A stretch of DNA of 64,000 bases from Hippophae tibetana (GCA_037013495.1 JAZDXN010000025.1:310001-374000); one strand, 5' to 3'; counted from the stretch's first letter, positions 24,066 to 38,245 are shown. Made by a program: numbers and translations. Notes: a model not told the origin generated them from the sequence alone.

Positions 24066-25156
24066 TTCAATAGAGCAATATAGGAGATATTGGTGCCAAC
24101 ATAGGTTTGATTATTTATATTTTCAATCAACCCCTATTCTTCAAAAAAAAAAATAAGAGAAGAGAAAAAGAAAGAGGATGTCGTTCATATTTTCAAAAAC
24201 AAAAAAGCATTTGGTAAATATGAGTTACAACTTTCAATGGAGATAACTTTTAACTCGGGTATCGAAAACACTATTATAATATATCAAAACGAAGCTCGTA
24301 TGAAATTACACAATATATTTTGGTCGCGCCAAGGAAAATCGTTTTTGTACACAAATTACATCGTTTACATCATTTATCGTGTGTTTAAAGTTTTTGAAGC
24401 ACCGTTTTCATTTCACTTACTTCTGGTTTAATTCAATAGGGCTATACAGGAGATATTGGTGCCAACCTAGGTTTGATTATTTATATTTTCAATCAACCCC
24501 ATTCTTCAAAAAAAATAAGAGAAGAGAAAAAGAAAGAGGATGTTGTTCATATTTTCAAAAACAAAAAATCATTTGGTAAATATGAGTTATAACTTTCAAT
24601 GCAGATAACTTTTGACTCGTGTATCGAAAATACTATTATAATATATCAAATCGAAGCTCGTATGAAATTACACAATATATTTTGGTCGCGCCAAGGAAAA
24701 TCGTTTTTGTACTCAAATTACATCGTTTACATCAGTTATCGAGTGTTTAAAGTTTTTGAAGCACCGTTTTCATTTTACTTACTTCTGGTTTAATTCAATA
24801 GGGCTATACAGGAGATATTGGTGCCAACCTAGGTTTGATTATTTATATTTTCAATCAGTCTCTATTCTTCAAAAAAAATAATAGAAAAGAAAAGGAAAGA
24901 GGATGTCGTTCATATTTTCAAAAATAAAAAAACATTTGGTAAATATGAGTTACAACTTTCAACGGAGTTAACTTTTGACTCGGGTATCGAAACCACAATT
25001 ATAATATATCAAACCGAAACTCGTATGAAATTACACAATATATTTTGGTCGTGCCAAGGAAAATATTTTTTGTACCCAAATTACATCGTTTACACCACTT
25101 ACCGAGTGTTTAAAGTTTTTGACGCACCATTTTTAATTTACTTACTTCTAGTTTAA
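24066..25156 (+). repeat. A-B-C trimer
   Basis: Monomer starts are 24066 A (CAATCAACCCCTATT, a private mix at the type-defining site), 24432 B and 24794 C. The C has CCACAATTAT and CCATTTTTAATTT; both recur in the next C at 25522. Confidence 0.93.
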
Positions 25157-26977
25157 TTCAATAGAGCAATATAGGAGATATTGGTGCCAACATAGGTTTG
25201 ATTATTTATATTTTCAATCAATCCCTATTCTTCAAAAAAAAAATAAGAGAAGAGAAAAAGAAAGAGGATGTCGTTCATATTTTCAAAAACAAAAAAGCAT
25301 TTGTTAAATATGAGTTACAACTTTCAATAGAGATAACTTTTAACTCGGGTATCGAAAACACTATTATAATATATCAAAACGAAGCTCGTATGAAATTACA
25401 CAATATATTTTGGTCGCGCCAAGGAAAATCGTTTTTGTACACAAATTACATCGTTTACATCATTTATCGTGTGTTTAAAGTTTTTGAAGCACCGTTTTCA
25501 TTTCACTTACTTCTGGTTTAATTCAATAGGGCTATACAGGAGATATTGGTGCCAACCTAGGTTTGATTATTTATATTTTCAATCAGTCTCTATTCTTCAA
25601 AAAAAATAATAGAAAAGAAAAGGAAAGAGGATGTCGTTCATATTTTCAAAAATAAAAAAACATTTGGTAAATATGAGTTACAACTTTCAACGGAGTTAAC
25701 TTTTGACTCGGGTATCGAAACCACAATTATAATATATCAAACCGAAACTCGTATGAAATTACACAATATATTTTGGTCGTGCCAAGGAAAATATTTTTTG
25801 TACCCAAATTACATCGTTTACACCACTTACCGAGTGTTTAAAGTTTTTGACGCACCATTTTTAATTTACTTACTTCTAGTTTAATTCAATAGAGCAATAT
25901 AGGAGATATTGGTGCCAACATAGGTTTGATTATTTATATTTTCAATCAATCCCTATTCTTCAAAAAAAAAATAAGAGAAGAGAAAAAGAAAGAGGATGTC
26001 GTTCATATTTTCAAAAACAAAAAAACATTTGTTAAATATGAGTTACAACTTTCAATAGAGATAACTTTTAACTCGGGTATCGAAAACACTATTATAATAT
26101 ATCAAAACGAAGCTCGTATGAAATTACACAATATATTTTGGTCGCGCCAAGGAAAATATATTTTGTACGCAAATTACATCGTTTACACCACTTACCGAGT
26201 GTTTAAAGTTTTTGACGCACCATTTTCAATTTACTTACTTCTAGTTTAATTCAATAGAGCAATATAGGAGATATTGGTGCCAACATAGGTTTGATTATTT
26301 ATATTTTCAATCAATCCCTATTCTTCAAAAAAAAAATAAGAGAAGAGAAAAAGAAAGAGGATGTCGTTCATATTTTCAAAAACAAAAAAGCATTTGGTAA
26401 ATATGAGTTACAAATTTCAATGGAGATAACTTTTAACTCGGGTATCGAAAACACTATTATAATATATCAAAACGAAGCTCGTATGAAATTACACAATATA
26501 TTTTGGTCGCGCCAAGGAAAATCGTTTTTGTACACAAATTACATCGTTTACATCATTTATCGTGTGTTTAAAGTTTTTGAAGCACCGTTTTCATTTCACT
26601 TACTTCTGGTTTAATTCAATAGGGCTATACAGGAGATATTGGTGCCAACCTAGGTTTGATTATTTATATTTTCAATCAGTCTCTATTCTTCAAAAAAAAT
26701 AATAGAAAAGAAAAGGAAAGAGGATGTCGTTCATATTTTCAAAAATAAAAAAACATTTGGTAAATATGAGTTACAACTTTCAACGGAGTTAACTTTTGAC
26801 TCGGGTATCGAAACCACTATTATAATATATCAAACCGAAACTCGTATGAAATTACACAATATATTTTGGTCGTGCCAAGGAAAATATTTTTTGTACCCAA
26901 ATTACATCGTTTACACCACTTACCGAGTGTTTAAAGTTTTTGACGCACCATTTTCAATTTACTTACTTCTAGTTTAA
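25157..26977 (+). repeat. A-C, A/C hybrid, A-C block
   Basis: Monomer starts are 25157 A, 25522 C, 25885 A/C hybrid, 26250 A and 26615 C. 24794-25521 and 25522-26249 form a 728 bp tandem duplication of a C-A pair sharing CCACAATTAT, CCATTTTTAATTT and GTTAAATATG. In the second pair the A monomer switches to C sequence between about 26141 and 26158 and keeps a private GTACGCAAAT. Confidence 0.9.
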
Positions 26978-28067
26978 TTCAATAGAGCAATATAGGAGAT
27001 ATTGGTGCCAACATAGGTTAGATTATTTATATTTTCAATCAATCCCTATTCTTCAAAAAAAAAATAAGAGAAGAGAAAAAGAAAGAGGATGTCGTTCATA
27101 TTTTCAAAAACAAAAAAGCATTTGGTAAATATGAGTTACAACTTTCAATGGAGATAACTTTTAACTCGGGTATCGAAAACACTATTATAATATATCAAAA
27201 CGAAGCTCGTATGAAATTACACAATATATTTTGGTCGCGCCAAGGAAAATCGTTTTTGTACACAAATTACATCGTTTACATCATTTATCGTGTGTTTAAA
27301 GTTTTTGAAGCACCGTTTTCATTTCACTTACTTCTGGTTTAATTCAATAGGGCTATACAGGAGATATTGGTGCCAACCTAGGTTTGATTATTTATATTTT
27401 CAATCAACCCCATTCTTCAAAAAAAATAAGAGAAGAGAAAAAGAAAGAGGATGTCGTTCATATTTTCAAAAACAAAAAATCATTTGGTAAATATGAGTTA
27501 TAACTTTCAATGCAGATAACTTTTGACTCGTGTTTCGAAAACACTATTATAATATATCAAATCGAAGCTCGTATGAAATTACACAATATATTTTGGTCGC
27601 GCCAAGGAAAATCGTTTTTGTACTCAAATTACATCGTTTACATCAGTTATCGAGTGTTTAAAGTTTTTGAAGCACCGTTTTCATTTTACTTACTTCTAGT
27701 TTAATTCAATAGGGCTATACAGGAGATATTGGTGCCAACCTAGGTTTGATTATTTATATTTTCAATCAGTCTCTATTCTTCAAAAAAAATAATAGAAAAG
27801 AAAAGGAAAGAGGATGTCGTTCATATTTTCAAAAATAAAAAAACATTTGGTAAATATGAGTTACAACTTTCAACGGAGTTAACTTTTGACTCGGGTATCG
27901 AAACCACAATTATAATATATCAAACCGAAACTCGTATGAAATTACACAATATATTTTGGTCGTGCCAAGGAAAATATTTTTTGTACCCAAATTACATCGT
28001 TTACACCACTTACCGAGTGTTTAAAGTTTTTGACGCACCATTTTCAATTTACTTACTTCTAGTTTAA
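26978..28067 (+). repeat. A-B-C trimer
   Basis: Monomer starts are 26978 A, 27343 B and 27705 C. The first A has TAGGTTAGATT in place of TAGGTTTGATT. The B has TCGTGTTTCG and ends CTTCTAGTTT like a C. Confidence 0.93.
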
Positions 28068-31000
28068 TTCAATAGAGCAATATAGGAGATATTGGTGCCA
28101 ACATAGGTTTGATTATTTATATTTTCAATCAATCCCTATTCTTCAAAAAAAAAAATAAGAGAAGAGAAAAAGAAAGAGGATGTCGTTCATATTTTCAAAA
28201 ACAAAAAAGCATTTGTTAAATATGAGTTACAACTTTCAATAGAGATAACTTTTAACTCGGGTATCGAAAACACTATTATAATATATCAAAACGAAGCTCG
28301 TATGAAATTACACAATATATTTTGGTCGCGCCAAGGAAAATCGTTTTTGTACACAAATTACATCGTTTACATTATTTATCATGTGTTTAAAGTTTTTGAA
28401 GCACCGTTTTCATTTCACTTACTTCTGGTTTAATTCAATAGGGCTATACAGAAGATATTGGTGCCAACCTAGGTTTGATTATTTATATTTTCAATCAACC
28501 CCATTCTTCAAAAAAAATAAGAGAAGAGAAAAAGAAAGAGGATTCCGTTCATATTTTCAAAAACAAAAAATCATTTGGTAAATATGAGTTATAACTTTCA
28601 ATGCAGATAACTTTTGACTCGTGTATCGAAAACACTATTATAATATATCAAATCGAAGCTCGTATGAAATTACACAATATATTTTGGTCGCCCCAAGGAA
28701 AATCGTTTTTGTACTCAAATTTCATCGTTTACATCAGTAATCGAGTGTTTAAAGTTTTTGAAGAACCGTTTTCATTTTACTTACTTCTGGTTTAATTCAA
28801 TAGGGCTATACAGGAGATATTGGTGACAACCTAGGTTTGATTATTTATATTTTGAATCAGTTTCTATTCTTCAAAAAAAATAATAGAGAAGAAAAGGAAA
28901 GAGGATGTCGTTCATATTTTCAAAAATAAAAAAACATTTGGTAAATATGAGTTACAACTTTCAACGGAGTTAACTTTTGACTCGTGTATCGAAAACACTA
29001 TTATAATATGTCAAACCGAAGCTCGTATGAAATTACACAATATATTTTGGTCGCGCCAAGGAAAATCGTTTTTGTACTCAAATTACATCATTTACATCAG
29101 TTATCGTGTGTTTAAAGTTTTTGAAGCACCGTTTTCATTTCACTTACTTCTGGTTTAATTCAATAGGGCTATACAGGAGATATTGGTGCCAACATAGGTT
29201 TGATTATTTATATTTTCAATCAATCCCTATTCTTCAAAAAAAAATAAGAGAAGAGAAAAAGAAAGAGGATGTCGTTCATATTTTCAAAAACAAAAAAGCA
29301 TTTGGTAAATATGAGTTACAACTTTCAATGGAGATAAATTTTAACTCGGGTATCGAAAACGCTATTATAATATATCAAAACGAAGCTCGTATGAAATTAC
29401 ACAATATATTTTGGTCGCGCCAAGGAAAATCGTTTTTGTACACAAATTACATTGTTTACATCATTTATCGTGTGTTTAAAGTTTTTGAAGCACCGTTTTC
29501 ATTTCACTTACTTCTGGTTTAATTCAATAGGGCTATACAGGAGATATTGGTGCCAACATAGGTTTGATTATTTATATTTTCAATCAATCCCTATTCTTCA
29601 AAAAAAAATAAGAGAAGAGAAAAAGAAAGAGGATGTCGTTCATATTTTCAAAAACAAAAAAGCATTTGGTAAATATGAGTTACAACTTTCAATGGAGATA
29701 AATTTTAACTCGGGTATCGAAAACGCTATTATAATATATCAAAACGAAGCTCGTATGAAATTACACAATATATTTTGGTCGCGCCAAGGAAAATCGTTTT
29801 TGTACACAAATTACATCGTTTACATCATTTATCGTGTGTTTAAAGTTTTTGAAGAACCGTTTTCATTTTACTTACTTCTGGTTTAATTCAATAGGGCTAT
29901 ACAGGAGATATTGGTGACAACCTAGGTTTGATTATTTATATTTTCAATCAGTTTCTATTCTTCAAAAAAAATAATAGAGAAGAAAAGGAAAGAGGATGTC
30001 GTTCATATTTTCAAAAATAAAAAAACATTTGGTAAATATGAGTTACAACTTTCAACAGAGTTAACTTTTGACTCGTGTATCGAAAACACTATTATAATAT
30101 GTCAAACCGAAGCTCGTATGAAATTACACAATATATTTTGGTCGCGCCAAGGAAAATCGTTTTTGTACTCAAATTACATCATTTACATCAGTTATCGTGT
30201 GTTTAAAGTTTTTGAAGCACCGTTTTCATTTCACTTACTTCTGGTTTAATTCAATAGGGCTATACAGGAGATATTGGTGCCAACATAGGTTTGATTATTT
30301 ATATTTTCAATCAATCCCTATTCTTCAAAAAAAAATAAGAGAAGAGAAAAAGAAAGAGGATGTCGTTCATATTTTCAAAAACAAAAAAGCATTTGGTAAA
30401 TATGAGTTACAACTTTCAATGGAGATAAATTTTAACTCGGGTATCGAAAACGCTATTATAATATATCAAAACGAAGCTCGTATGAAATTACACAATATAT
30501 TTTGGTCGCGCCAAGGAAAATCGTTTTTGTACACAAATTACATCGTTTACATCATTTATCGTGTGTTTAAAGTTTTTGAAGCACCGTTTTCATTTCACTT
30601 ACTTCTGGTTTAATTCAATAGGGCTATACAGGAGATATTGGTGCCAACCTAGGTTTGATTATTTATATTTTCAATCAACCCCATTCTTCAAAAAAAATAA
30701 GAGAAGAGAAAAAGAAAGAGGATGTTGTTCATATTTTCAAAAACAAAAAATCATTTGGTAAATATGAGTTATAACTTTCAATGCAGATAACTTTTGACTC
30801 GTGTATCGAAAACACTATTATAATATATCAAATCGAAGCTCGTATGAAATTACACAATATATTTTGGTCGCGCCAAGGAAAATCGTTTTTGTACTCAAAT
30901 TACATCGTTTACATCAGTTATCGAGTGTTTAAAGTTTTTGAAGCACCGTTTTCATTTTACTTACTTCTGGTTTAATTCAATAGGGCTATACAGGAGATAT

Positions 31001-31338
31001 TGGTGCCAACCTAGGTTTGATTATTTATATTTTCAATCAGTCTCTATTCTTCAAAAAAAATAATAGAAAAGAAAAGGAAAGAGGATGTCGTTCATATTTT
31101 CAAAAATAAAAAAACATTTGGTAAATATGAGTTACAACTTTCAACGGAGTTAACTTTTGACTCGGGTATCGAAACCACTATTATAATATATCAAACCGAA
31201 ACTCGTATGAAATTACACAATATATTTTGGTCGTGCCTAGGAAAATATTTTTTGTACCCAAATTACATCGTTTACACCACTTACCGAGTGTTTAAAGTTT
31301 TTGACGCACCATTTTCAATTTACTTACTTCTAGTTTAA
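28068..31338 (+). repeat. D/A' island: A-B-D-A'-A'-D-A'-B-C
   Basis: Monomer starts are 28068 A, 28434 B, 28796 D, 29159 A', 29523 A', 29887 D, 30250 A', 30614 B and 30976 C. B at 28434 has the AATTTCATC, GTAATCG, GAAGAACC tail; the second A' ends with the same GAAGAACC and CATTTTAC tail. In both cases a D follows, so the D boundary travels with that tail. The doubled A' holds the longest open frame in the window (144 codons, 29452-29886), which spans a monomer junction. C at 30976 has CGTGCCTAGG. Confidence 0.9.
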
Positions 31339-33881
31339 TTCAATAGAACAATATAGGAGATATTGGTGCCAACATAGGTTTGATTATTTATATTTTCAAT
31401 CAATCCCTATTCTTCAAAAAAAAAATAAGAGAAGAGAAAAAGAAAGAGGATGTCGTTCATATTTTCAAAAACAAAAAAGCATTTGGTAAATATGAGTTAC
31501 AACTTTCAATGGAGATAACTTTTAACTCGGGTATCGAAAACACTATTATAATATATAAAAACGAAGCTCGTATGAAATTACACAATATATTTTGGTCGCG
31601 CCAAGGAAAATCGTTTTTGTACACAAATTACATCGTTTACATCATTTATCGTGTGTTTAAAGTTTTTGAAGCACCGTTTTCATTTTACTTACTTCTGGTT
31701 TAATTCAATAGGGCTATACAGGAGATATTGGTGCCAACCTAGGTTTGATTATTTATATTTTCAATCAACCCCATTCTTCAAAAAAAATAAGAGAAGAGAA
31801 AAAGAAAGAGGATGTTGTTCATATTTTCAAAAACAAAAAATCATTTGGTAAATATGAGTTATAACTTTCAATGCAGATAACTTTTGACTCGTGTATCGAA
31901 AACACTATTATAATATATCAAATCGAAGCTCGTATGAAATTACACAATATATTTTGGTCGCGCCAAGGAAAATCGTTTTTGTACTCAAATTACATCGTTT
32001 ACATCAGTTATCGAGTGTTTAAAGTTTTTGAAGCACCGTTTTCATTTTACTTACTTCTGGTTTAATTCAATAGGGCTATACAGGAGATATTGGTGCCAAC
32101 CTAGGTTTGATTATTTATATTTTCAATCAGTCTCTATTCTTCAAAAAAAATAATAGAAAAGAAAAGGAAAGAGGATGTCGTTCATATTTTCAAAAATAAA
32201 AAAACATTTGGTAAATATGAGTTACAACTTTCAACGGAGTTAACTTTTGACTCGGGTATCGAAACCACTATTATAATATATCAAACCGAAACTCGTATGA
32301 AATTACACAATATATTTTGGTCGTGCCAAGGAAAATATTTTTTGTACCCAAATTACATCGTTTACACCAGTTATCGAGTGTTTAAAGTTTTTGAAGCACC
32401 GTTTTCATTTTACTTACTTCTGGTTTAATTCAATAGGGCTATACAGGAGATATTGGTGCCAACCTAGGTTTGATTATTTATATTTTCAATCAGTCTCTAT
32501 TCTTGAAAAAAAATAATAGAAAAGAAAAGGAAAGAGGATGTCGTTCATATTTTCAAAAATAAAAAAACATTTGGTAAATATGAGTTACAACTTTCAACGG
32601 AGTTAACTTTTGACTCGGGTATCGAAACCACTATTATAATATATCAAACCGAAACTCGTATGAAATTACACAATATATTTTGGTCGTGCCTAGGAAAATA
32701 TTTTTTGTACCCAAATTACATCGTTTACACCACTTACCGAGTGTTTAAAGTTTTTGACGCACCATTTTCAATTTACTTACTTCTAGTTTAATTCAATAGA
32801 ACAATATAGGAGATATTGGTGCCAACATAGGTTTGATTATTTATATTTTCAATCAATCCCTATTCTTCAAAAAAAAAATAAGAGAAGAGAAAAAGAAAGA
32901 GGATGTCGTTCATATTTTCAAAAACAAAAAAGCATTTGGTAAATATGAGTTACAACTTTCAATGGAGATAACTTTTAACTCGGGTATCGAAAACACTATT
33001 ATAATATATAAAAACGAAGCTCGTATGAAATTACACAATATATTTTGGTCGCGCCAAGGAAAATCGTTTTTGTACACAAATTACATCGTTTACATCATTT
33101 ATCGTGTGTTTAAAGTTTTTGAAGCACCGTTTTCATTTTACTTACTTCTGGTTTAATTCAATAGGGCTATACAGGAGATATTGGTGCCAACCTAGGTTTG
33201 ATTATTTATATTTTCAATCAACCCCATTCTTCAAAAAAAATAAGAGAAGAGAAAAAGAAAGAGGATGTTGTTCATATTTTCAAAAACAAAAAATCATTTG
33301 GTAAATATGAGTTATAACTTTCAATGCAGATAACTTTTGACTCGTGTATCGAAAACACTATTATAATATATCAAATCGAAGCTCGTATGAAATTACACAA
33401 TATATTTTGGTCGCGCCAAGGAAAATCGTTTTTGTACTCAAATTACATCGTTTACATCAGTTATCGAGTGTTTAAAGTTTTTGAAGCACCGTTTTCATTT
33501 TACTTACTTATGGTTTAATTCAATAGGGCTATACAGGAGATATTGGTGCCAACCTAGGTTTGATTATTTATATTTTCAATCAGTCTCTATTCTTCAAAAA
33601 AAATAATAGAAAAGAAAAGGAAAGAGGATGTCGTTCATATTTTCAAAAATAAAAAAACATTTGGTAAATATGAGTTACAACTTTCAACGGAGTTAACTTT
33701 TGACTCGGGTATCGAAACCACTATTATAATATATCAAACCGAAACTCGTATGAAATTACACAATATATTTTGGTCGTGCCAAGGAAAATATTTTTTGTAC
33801 CCAAATTACATCGTTTACACCACTTACCGAGTGTTTAAAGTTTTTGACGCACCATTTTCAATTTACTTACTTCTAGTTTAA
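31339..33881 (+). repeat. A-B-C/B hybrid, C, A-B-C
   Basis: Monomer starts are 31339 A, 31704 B, 32066 C/B hybrid, 32429 C, 32792 A, 33157 B and 33519 C. 30976-32428 and 32429-33881 are a tandem duplication of 1453 bp: both contain CGTGCCTAGG, AATAGAACAATATAGG and ATATATAAAAACGAAG. The C/B hybrid switches at about 32367-32370, seen as ACACCAGTTATCGAG. Confidence 0.9.
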
Positions 33882-36431
33882 TTCAATAGAGCAATATAGG
33901 AGATATTGGTGCCAACATAGGTTTGATTATTTATATTTTCAATCAATCCCTATTCTTCAAAAAAAAAATAAGAGATGAGAAAAAGAAAGAGGATGTCGTT
34001 CATATTTTCAAAAACAAAAAAGCATTTGGTAAATATGAGTTACAAATTTCAATGGAGATAACTTTTAAGTCGGGTATCGAAAACACTATTATAATATATC
34101 AAAACGAAGCTCGTATGAAATTACACAATATATTTTGGTCGCGCCAAGGAAAATCGTTTTTGTACACAAATTACATCGTTTACATCATTTATCGTGTGTT
34201 TAAAGTTTTTGAAGCACCGTTTTCATTTCACTTACTTCTGGTTTAATTCAATAGGGCTATACATGAGATATTGGTGCCAACCTAGGTTTGATTATTTATA
34301 TTTTCAATCAGTCTCTATTCTTCAAAAAAAAATAATAGAAAAGAAAAGGAAAGAGGATGTCGTTCATATTTTCAAAAATAAAAAAACATTTGGTAAATAT
34401 GAGTTACAACTTTCAACGGAGTTAACTTTTGACTCGGGTATCGAAACCACTATTATAATATATCAAACCGAAACTCGTATGAAATTACACAATATATTTT
34501 GGTCGTGCCAAGGAAAATATTTTTTGTACCCAAATTACATCGTTTACACCACTTACCGAGTGTTTAAAGTTTTTGACGCACCATTTTCAATTTACTTACT
34601 TTTAGTTTAATTCAATAGAGCAATATAGGAGATATTGGTGCCAACATAGGTTTGATTATTTATATTTTCAATCAATCCCTATTCTTCAAAAAAAAAATAA
34701 GAGAAGAGAAAAAGAAAGAGGATGTCGTTCATATTTTCAAAAACAAAAAAGCATTTGGTAAATATGAGTTACAACTTTCAATGGAGATAACTTTTAACTC
34801 GGGTATCGAAAACACTATTATAATATATCAAAACGAAGCTCGTATGAAATTACACAATATATTTTGGTCGCGCCAAGGAAAATCGTTTTTGTACACAAAT
34901 TACATCGTTTACATCATTTATCGTGTGTTTAAAGTTTTTGAAGCACCGTTTTCATTTCACTTACTTCTGGTTTAATTCAATAGGGCTATACAGGAGATAT
35001 TGGTGCCAACCTAGGTTTGATTATTTATATTTTCAATCAACCCCATTCTTCAAAAAAAAATAAGAGAAGAGAAAAAGAAAGAGGATGTCGTTCATATTTT
35101 CAAAAACAAAAAATCATTTGGTAAATATGAGTTATAACTTTCAATGCAGATAACTTTTGACTCGTGTATCGAAAACACTATTATAATATATCAAATCGAA
35201 GCTCGTATGAAATTACACAATATATTTTGGTCGCGCCAAGGAAAATCGTTTTTGTACTCAAATTACATCGTTTACATCAGTTATCGAGTGTTTAAAGTTT
35301 TTGAAGCACCGTTTTCATTTTACTTACTTCTGGTTTAATTCAATAGGGCTATACAGGAGATATTGGTGCCAACCTAGGTTTGATTATTTATATTTTCAAT
35401 CAGTCTCTATTCTTCAAAAAAAATAATAGAAAAGAAAAGGAAAGAGGATGTCGTTCATATTTTCAAAAATAAAAAAACATTTGGTAAATATGAGTTACAA
35501 CTTTCAACGGAGTTAACTTTTGACTCGGGTATCGAAACCACTATTATAATATATCAAACCGAAACTCGTATGAAATTACACAATATATTTTGGTCGTGCC
35601 AAGGAAAATATTTTTTGTACCCAAATTACATCGTTTACACCACTTACCGAGTGTTTAAAGTTTTTGACGCACCATTTTCAATTTACTTACTTCTAGTTTA
35701 ATTCAATAGAGCAATATAGGAGATATTGGTGCCAACATAGGTTTGATTATTTATATTTTCAATCAATCCCTATTCTTCAAAAAAAAAAATAAGAGATGAG
35801 AAAAAGAAAGAGGATGTCGTTCATATTTTCAAAAACAAAAAAGCATTTGGTAAATATGAGTTACAAATTTCAATGGAGATAACTTTTAAGTCGGGTATCG
35901 AAAACACTATTATAATATATCAAAACGAAGCTCGTATGAAATTACACAATATATTTTGGTCGCGCCAAGGAAAATCGTTTTTGTACACAAATTACATCGT
36001 TTACATCATTTATCGTGTGTTTAAAGTTTTTGAAGCACCGTTTTCATTTCACTTACTTCTGGTTTAATTCAATAGGGCTATACAGGAGATATTGGTGCCA
36101 ACCTAGGTTTGATTATTTATATTTTCAATCAGTCTCTATTCTTCAAAAAAAAATAATAGAAAAGAAAAGGAAAGAGGATGTCGTTCATATTTTCAAAAAT
36201 AAAAAAACATTTGGTAAATATGAGTTACAACTTTCAACAAAGTTAACTTTTGACTCGGGTATCGAAACCACTATTATAATATATCAAACCGAAACTCGTA
36301 TGAAATTACACAATATATTTTGGTCGTGCCAAGGAAAATATTTTTTGTACCCAAATTACATCGTTTACACCACTTACCGACTGTTTAAAGTTTTTGACGC
36401 ACCATTTTCAATTTACTTACTTCTAGTTTAA
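33882..36431 (+). repeat. A-C, A-B-C, A-C
   Basis: Monomer starts are 33882 A, 34247 C; 34611 A, 34976 B, 35339 C; and 35702 A, 36068 C. The A copies of both dimers carry ACAAATTTC, AAGAGATGAG and TTTTAAGTCGGG. C at 34247 and 36068 and B at 34976 have a run of 9 A. C at 36068 has CAACAAAGTT and TACCGACTG. Confidence 0.92.
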
Positions 36432-36795
36432 TTCAATAGAGCAATATAGGAGATATTGGTGCCAACATAGGTTTGATTATTTATATTTTCAATCAATCCC
36501 TATTCTTCAAAAAAAAAAAAGAGAAGAGAAAAAGAAAGAGGATGTCGTTAATATTTTCAAAAACAAAAAAGCATTTGGTAAATATGAGTTACAACTTTCA
36601 ATGGAGATAACTTTTAACTCGGGTATCGAAAACACTATTATAATATATCAAAACGAAGCTCGTATGAAATTACACAATATATTTTGGTCGCGCCAAGGAA
36701 AATCGTTTTTGTACACAAATTACATCGTTTACATCATTTATCGTGTGTTTAAAGTTTTTGAAGCACCGTTTTCATTTCACTTACTTCTGGTTTAA
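34247..36795 (+). repeat. 2549 bp seven-monomer duplication, copy 1
   Basis: The unit is C-A-B-C-A-C-A. It shares with 37882-40430 the CTTTTAGTTT end of the first C, the 9-A run in B, TTTTAAGTCGGG, CAACAAAGTT, TACCGACTG, the 12-A run without T, and GTCGTTAAT. Offset is 3635 bp, and both copies are 2549 bp long. Confidence 0.9.
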
Positions 36796-38245
36796 TTCAA
36801 TAGGGCTATACAGGAGATATTGGTGCCAACCTAGGTTTGATTATTTATATTTTCAATCAACCCCATTCTTCAAAAAAAATAAGAGAAGAGAAAAAGAAAG
36901 AGGATGTCGTTCATATTTTCAAAAACAAAAAATCATTTGGTAAATATGAGTTATAACTTTCAATGCAGATAACTTTTGACTCGTGTATCGAAAACACTAT
37001 TATAATATATCAAATCGAAGCTCGTATGAAATTACACAATATATTTTGGTCGCGCCAAGGAAAATCGTTTTTGTACTCAAATTACATCGTTTACATCATT
37101 TATCGTGTGTTTAAAGTTTTTGATGCACCGTTCTCATTTCACTTACTTCTGGTTTAATTCAATAGGGCTATACAGGAGATATTGGTGCCAACCTAGGTTT
37201 GATTATTTATATTTTCAATCAACCCAATTCTTCAAAAAAAATAAGAGAAGAGAAAAAGAAAGAGGATGTTGTTCATATTTTCAAAAACAAAAAATCATTT
37301 GGTAAATATGAGTTATAACTTTCAATGCAGATAACTTTTGACTCGTGTATCGAACACACTATTATAATATATCAAATCGAAGCTCGTATGAAATTACACA
37401 ATATATTTTGGTCGCGCCAAGGAAAATCGTTTTTGTACTCAAATTACATCGTTTACATCATTTATCGTGTGTTTAAAGTTTTTGATGCACCGTTCTCATT
37501 TCACTTACTTCTGGTTTAATTCAATAGGGCTATACAGGAGATATTGGTGCCAACCTAGGTTTGATTATTTATATTTTCAATCAACCCAATTCTTCAAAAA
37601 AAATAAGAGAAGAGAAAAAGAAAGAGGATGTTGTTCATATTTTCAAAAACAAAAAATCATTTGGTAAATATGAGTTATAACTTTCAATGCAGATAACTTT
37701 TGACTCGTGTATCGAACACACTATTATAATATATCAAATCGAAGCTCGTATGAAATTACACAATATATTTTGGTCGCGCCAAGGAAAATCGTTTTTGTAC
37801 ACAAATTACATCGTTTACATCATTTATCGTGTGTTTAAAGTTTTTGAAGCACCGTTTTCATTTCACTTACTTCTGGTTTAATTCAATAGGGCTATACAGG
37901 AGATATTGGTGCCAACCTAGGTTTGATTATTTATATTTTCAATCAGTCTCTATTCTTCAAAAAAAAATAATAGAAAAGAAAAGGAAAGAGGATGTCGTTC
38001 ATATTTTCAAAAATAAAAAAACATTTGGTAAATATGAGTTACAACTTTCAACGGAGTTAACTTTTGACTCGGGTATCGAAACCACTATTATAATATATCA
38101 AACCGAAACTCGTATGAAATTACACAATATATTTTGGTCGTGCCAAGGAAAATATTTTTTGTACCCAAATTACATCGTTTACACCACTTACCGAGTGTTT
38201 AAAGTTTTTGACGCACCATTTTCAATTTACTTACTTTTAGTTTAA
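36432..38245 (+). repeat. A-B-B-B-C with triplicated B
   Basis: Monomer starts are 36432 A, 36796 B, 37158 B, 37520 B and 37882 C. The A copy has lost the T that normally ends the A-run, leaving 12 A followed by GAGAAG, and has GTCGTTAAT. The three B units are exactly 362 bp each. The last two share CAACCCAATTC and CGAACACAC; the first two share GATGCACCGTTCTC. All end A-like (CATTTATCGTG). This is a very recent single-monomer expansion. Confidence 0.93.

Noticed and set aside
29452-29886. A 144-codon open frame as a possible gene
   Set aside because: It spans two satellite monomers, starts without ATG, exists because two A' copies happen to be adjacent, and shows neutral codon differences against sister monomers. 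I recognise no domain.
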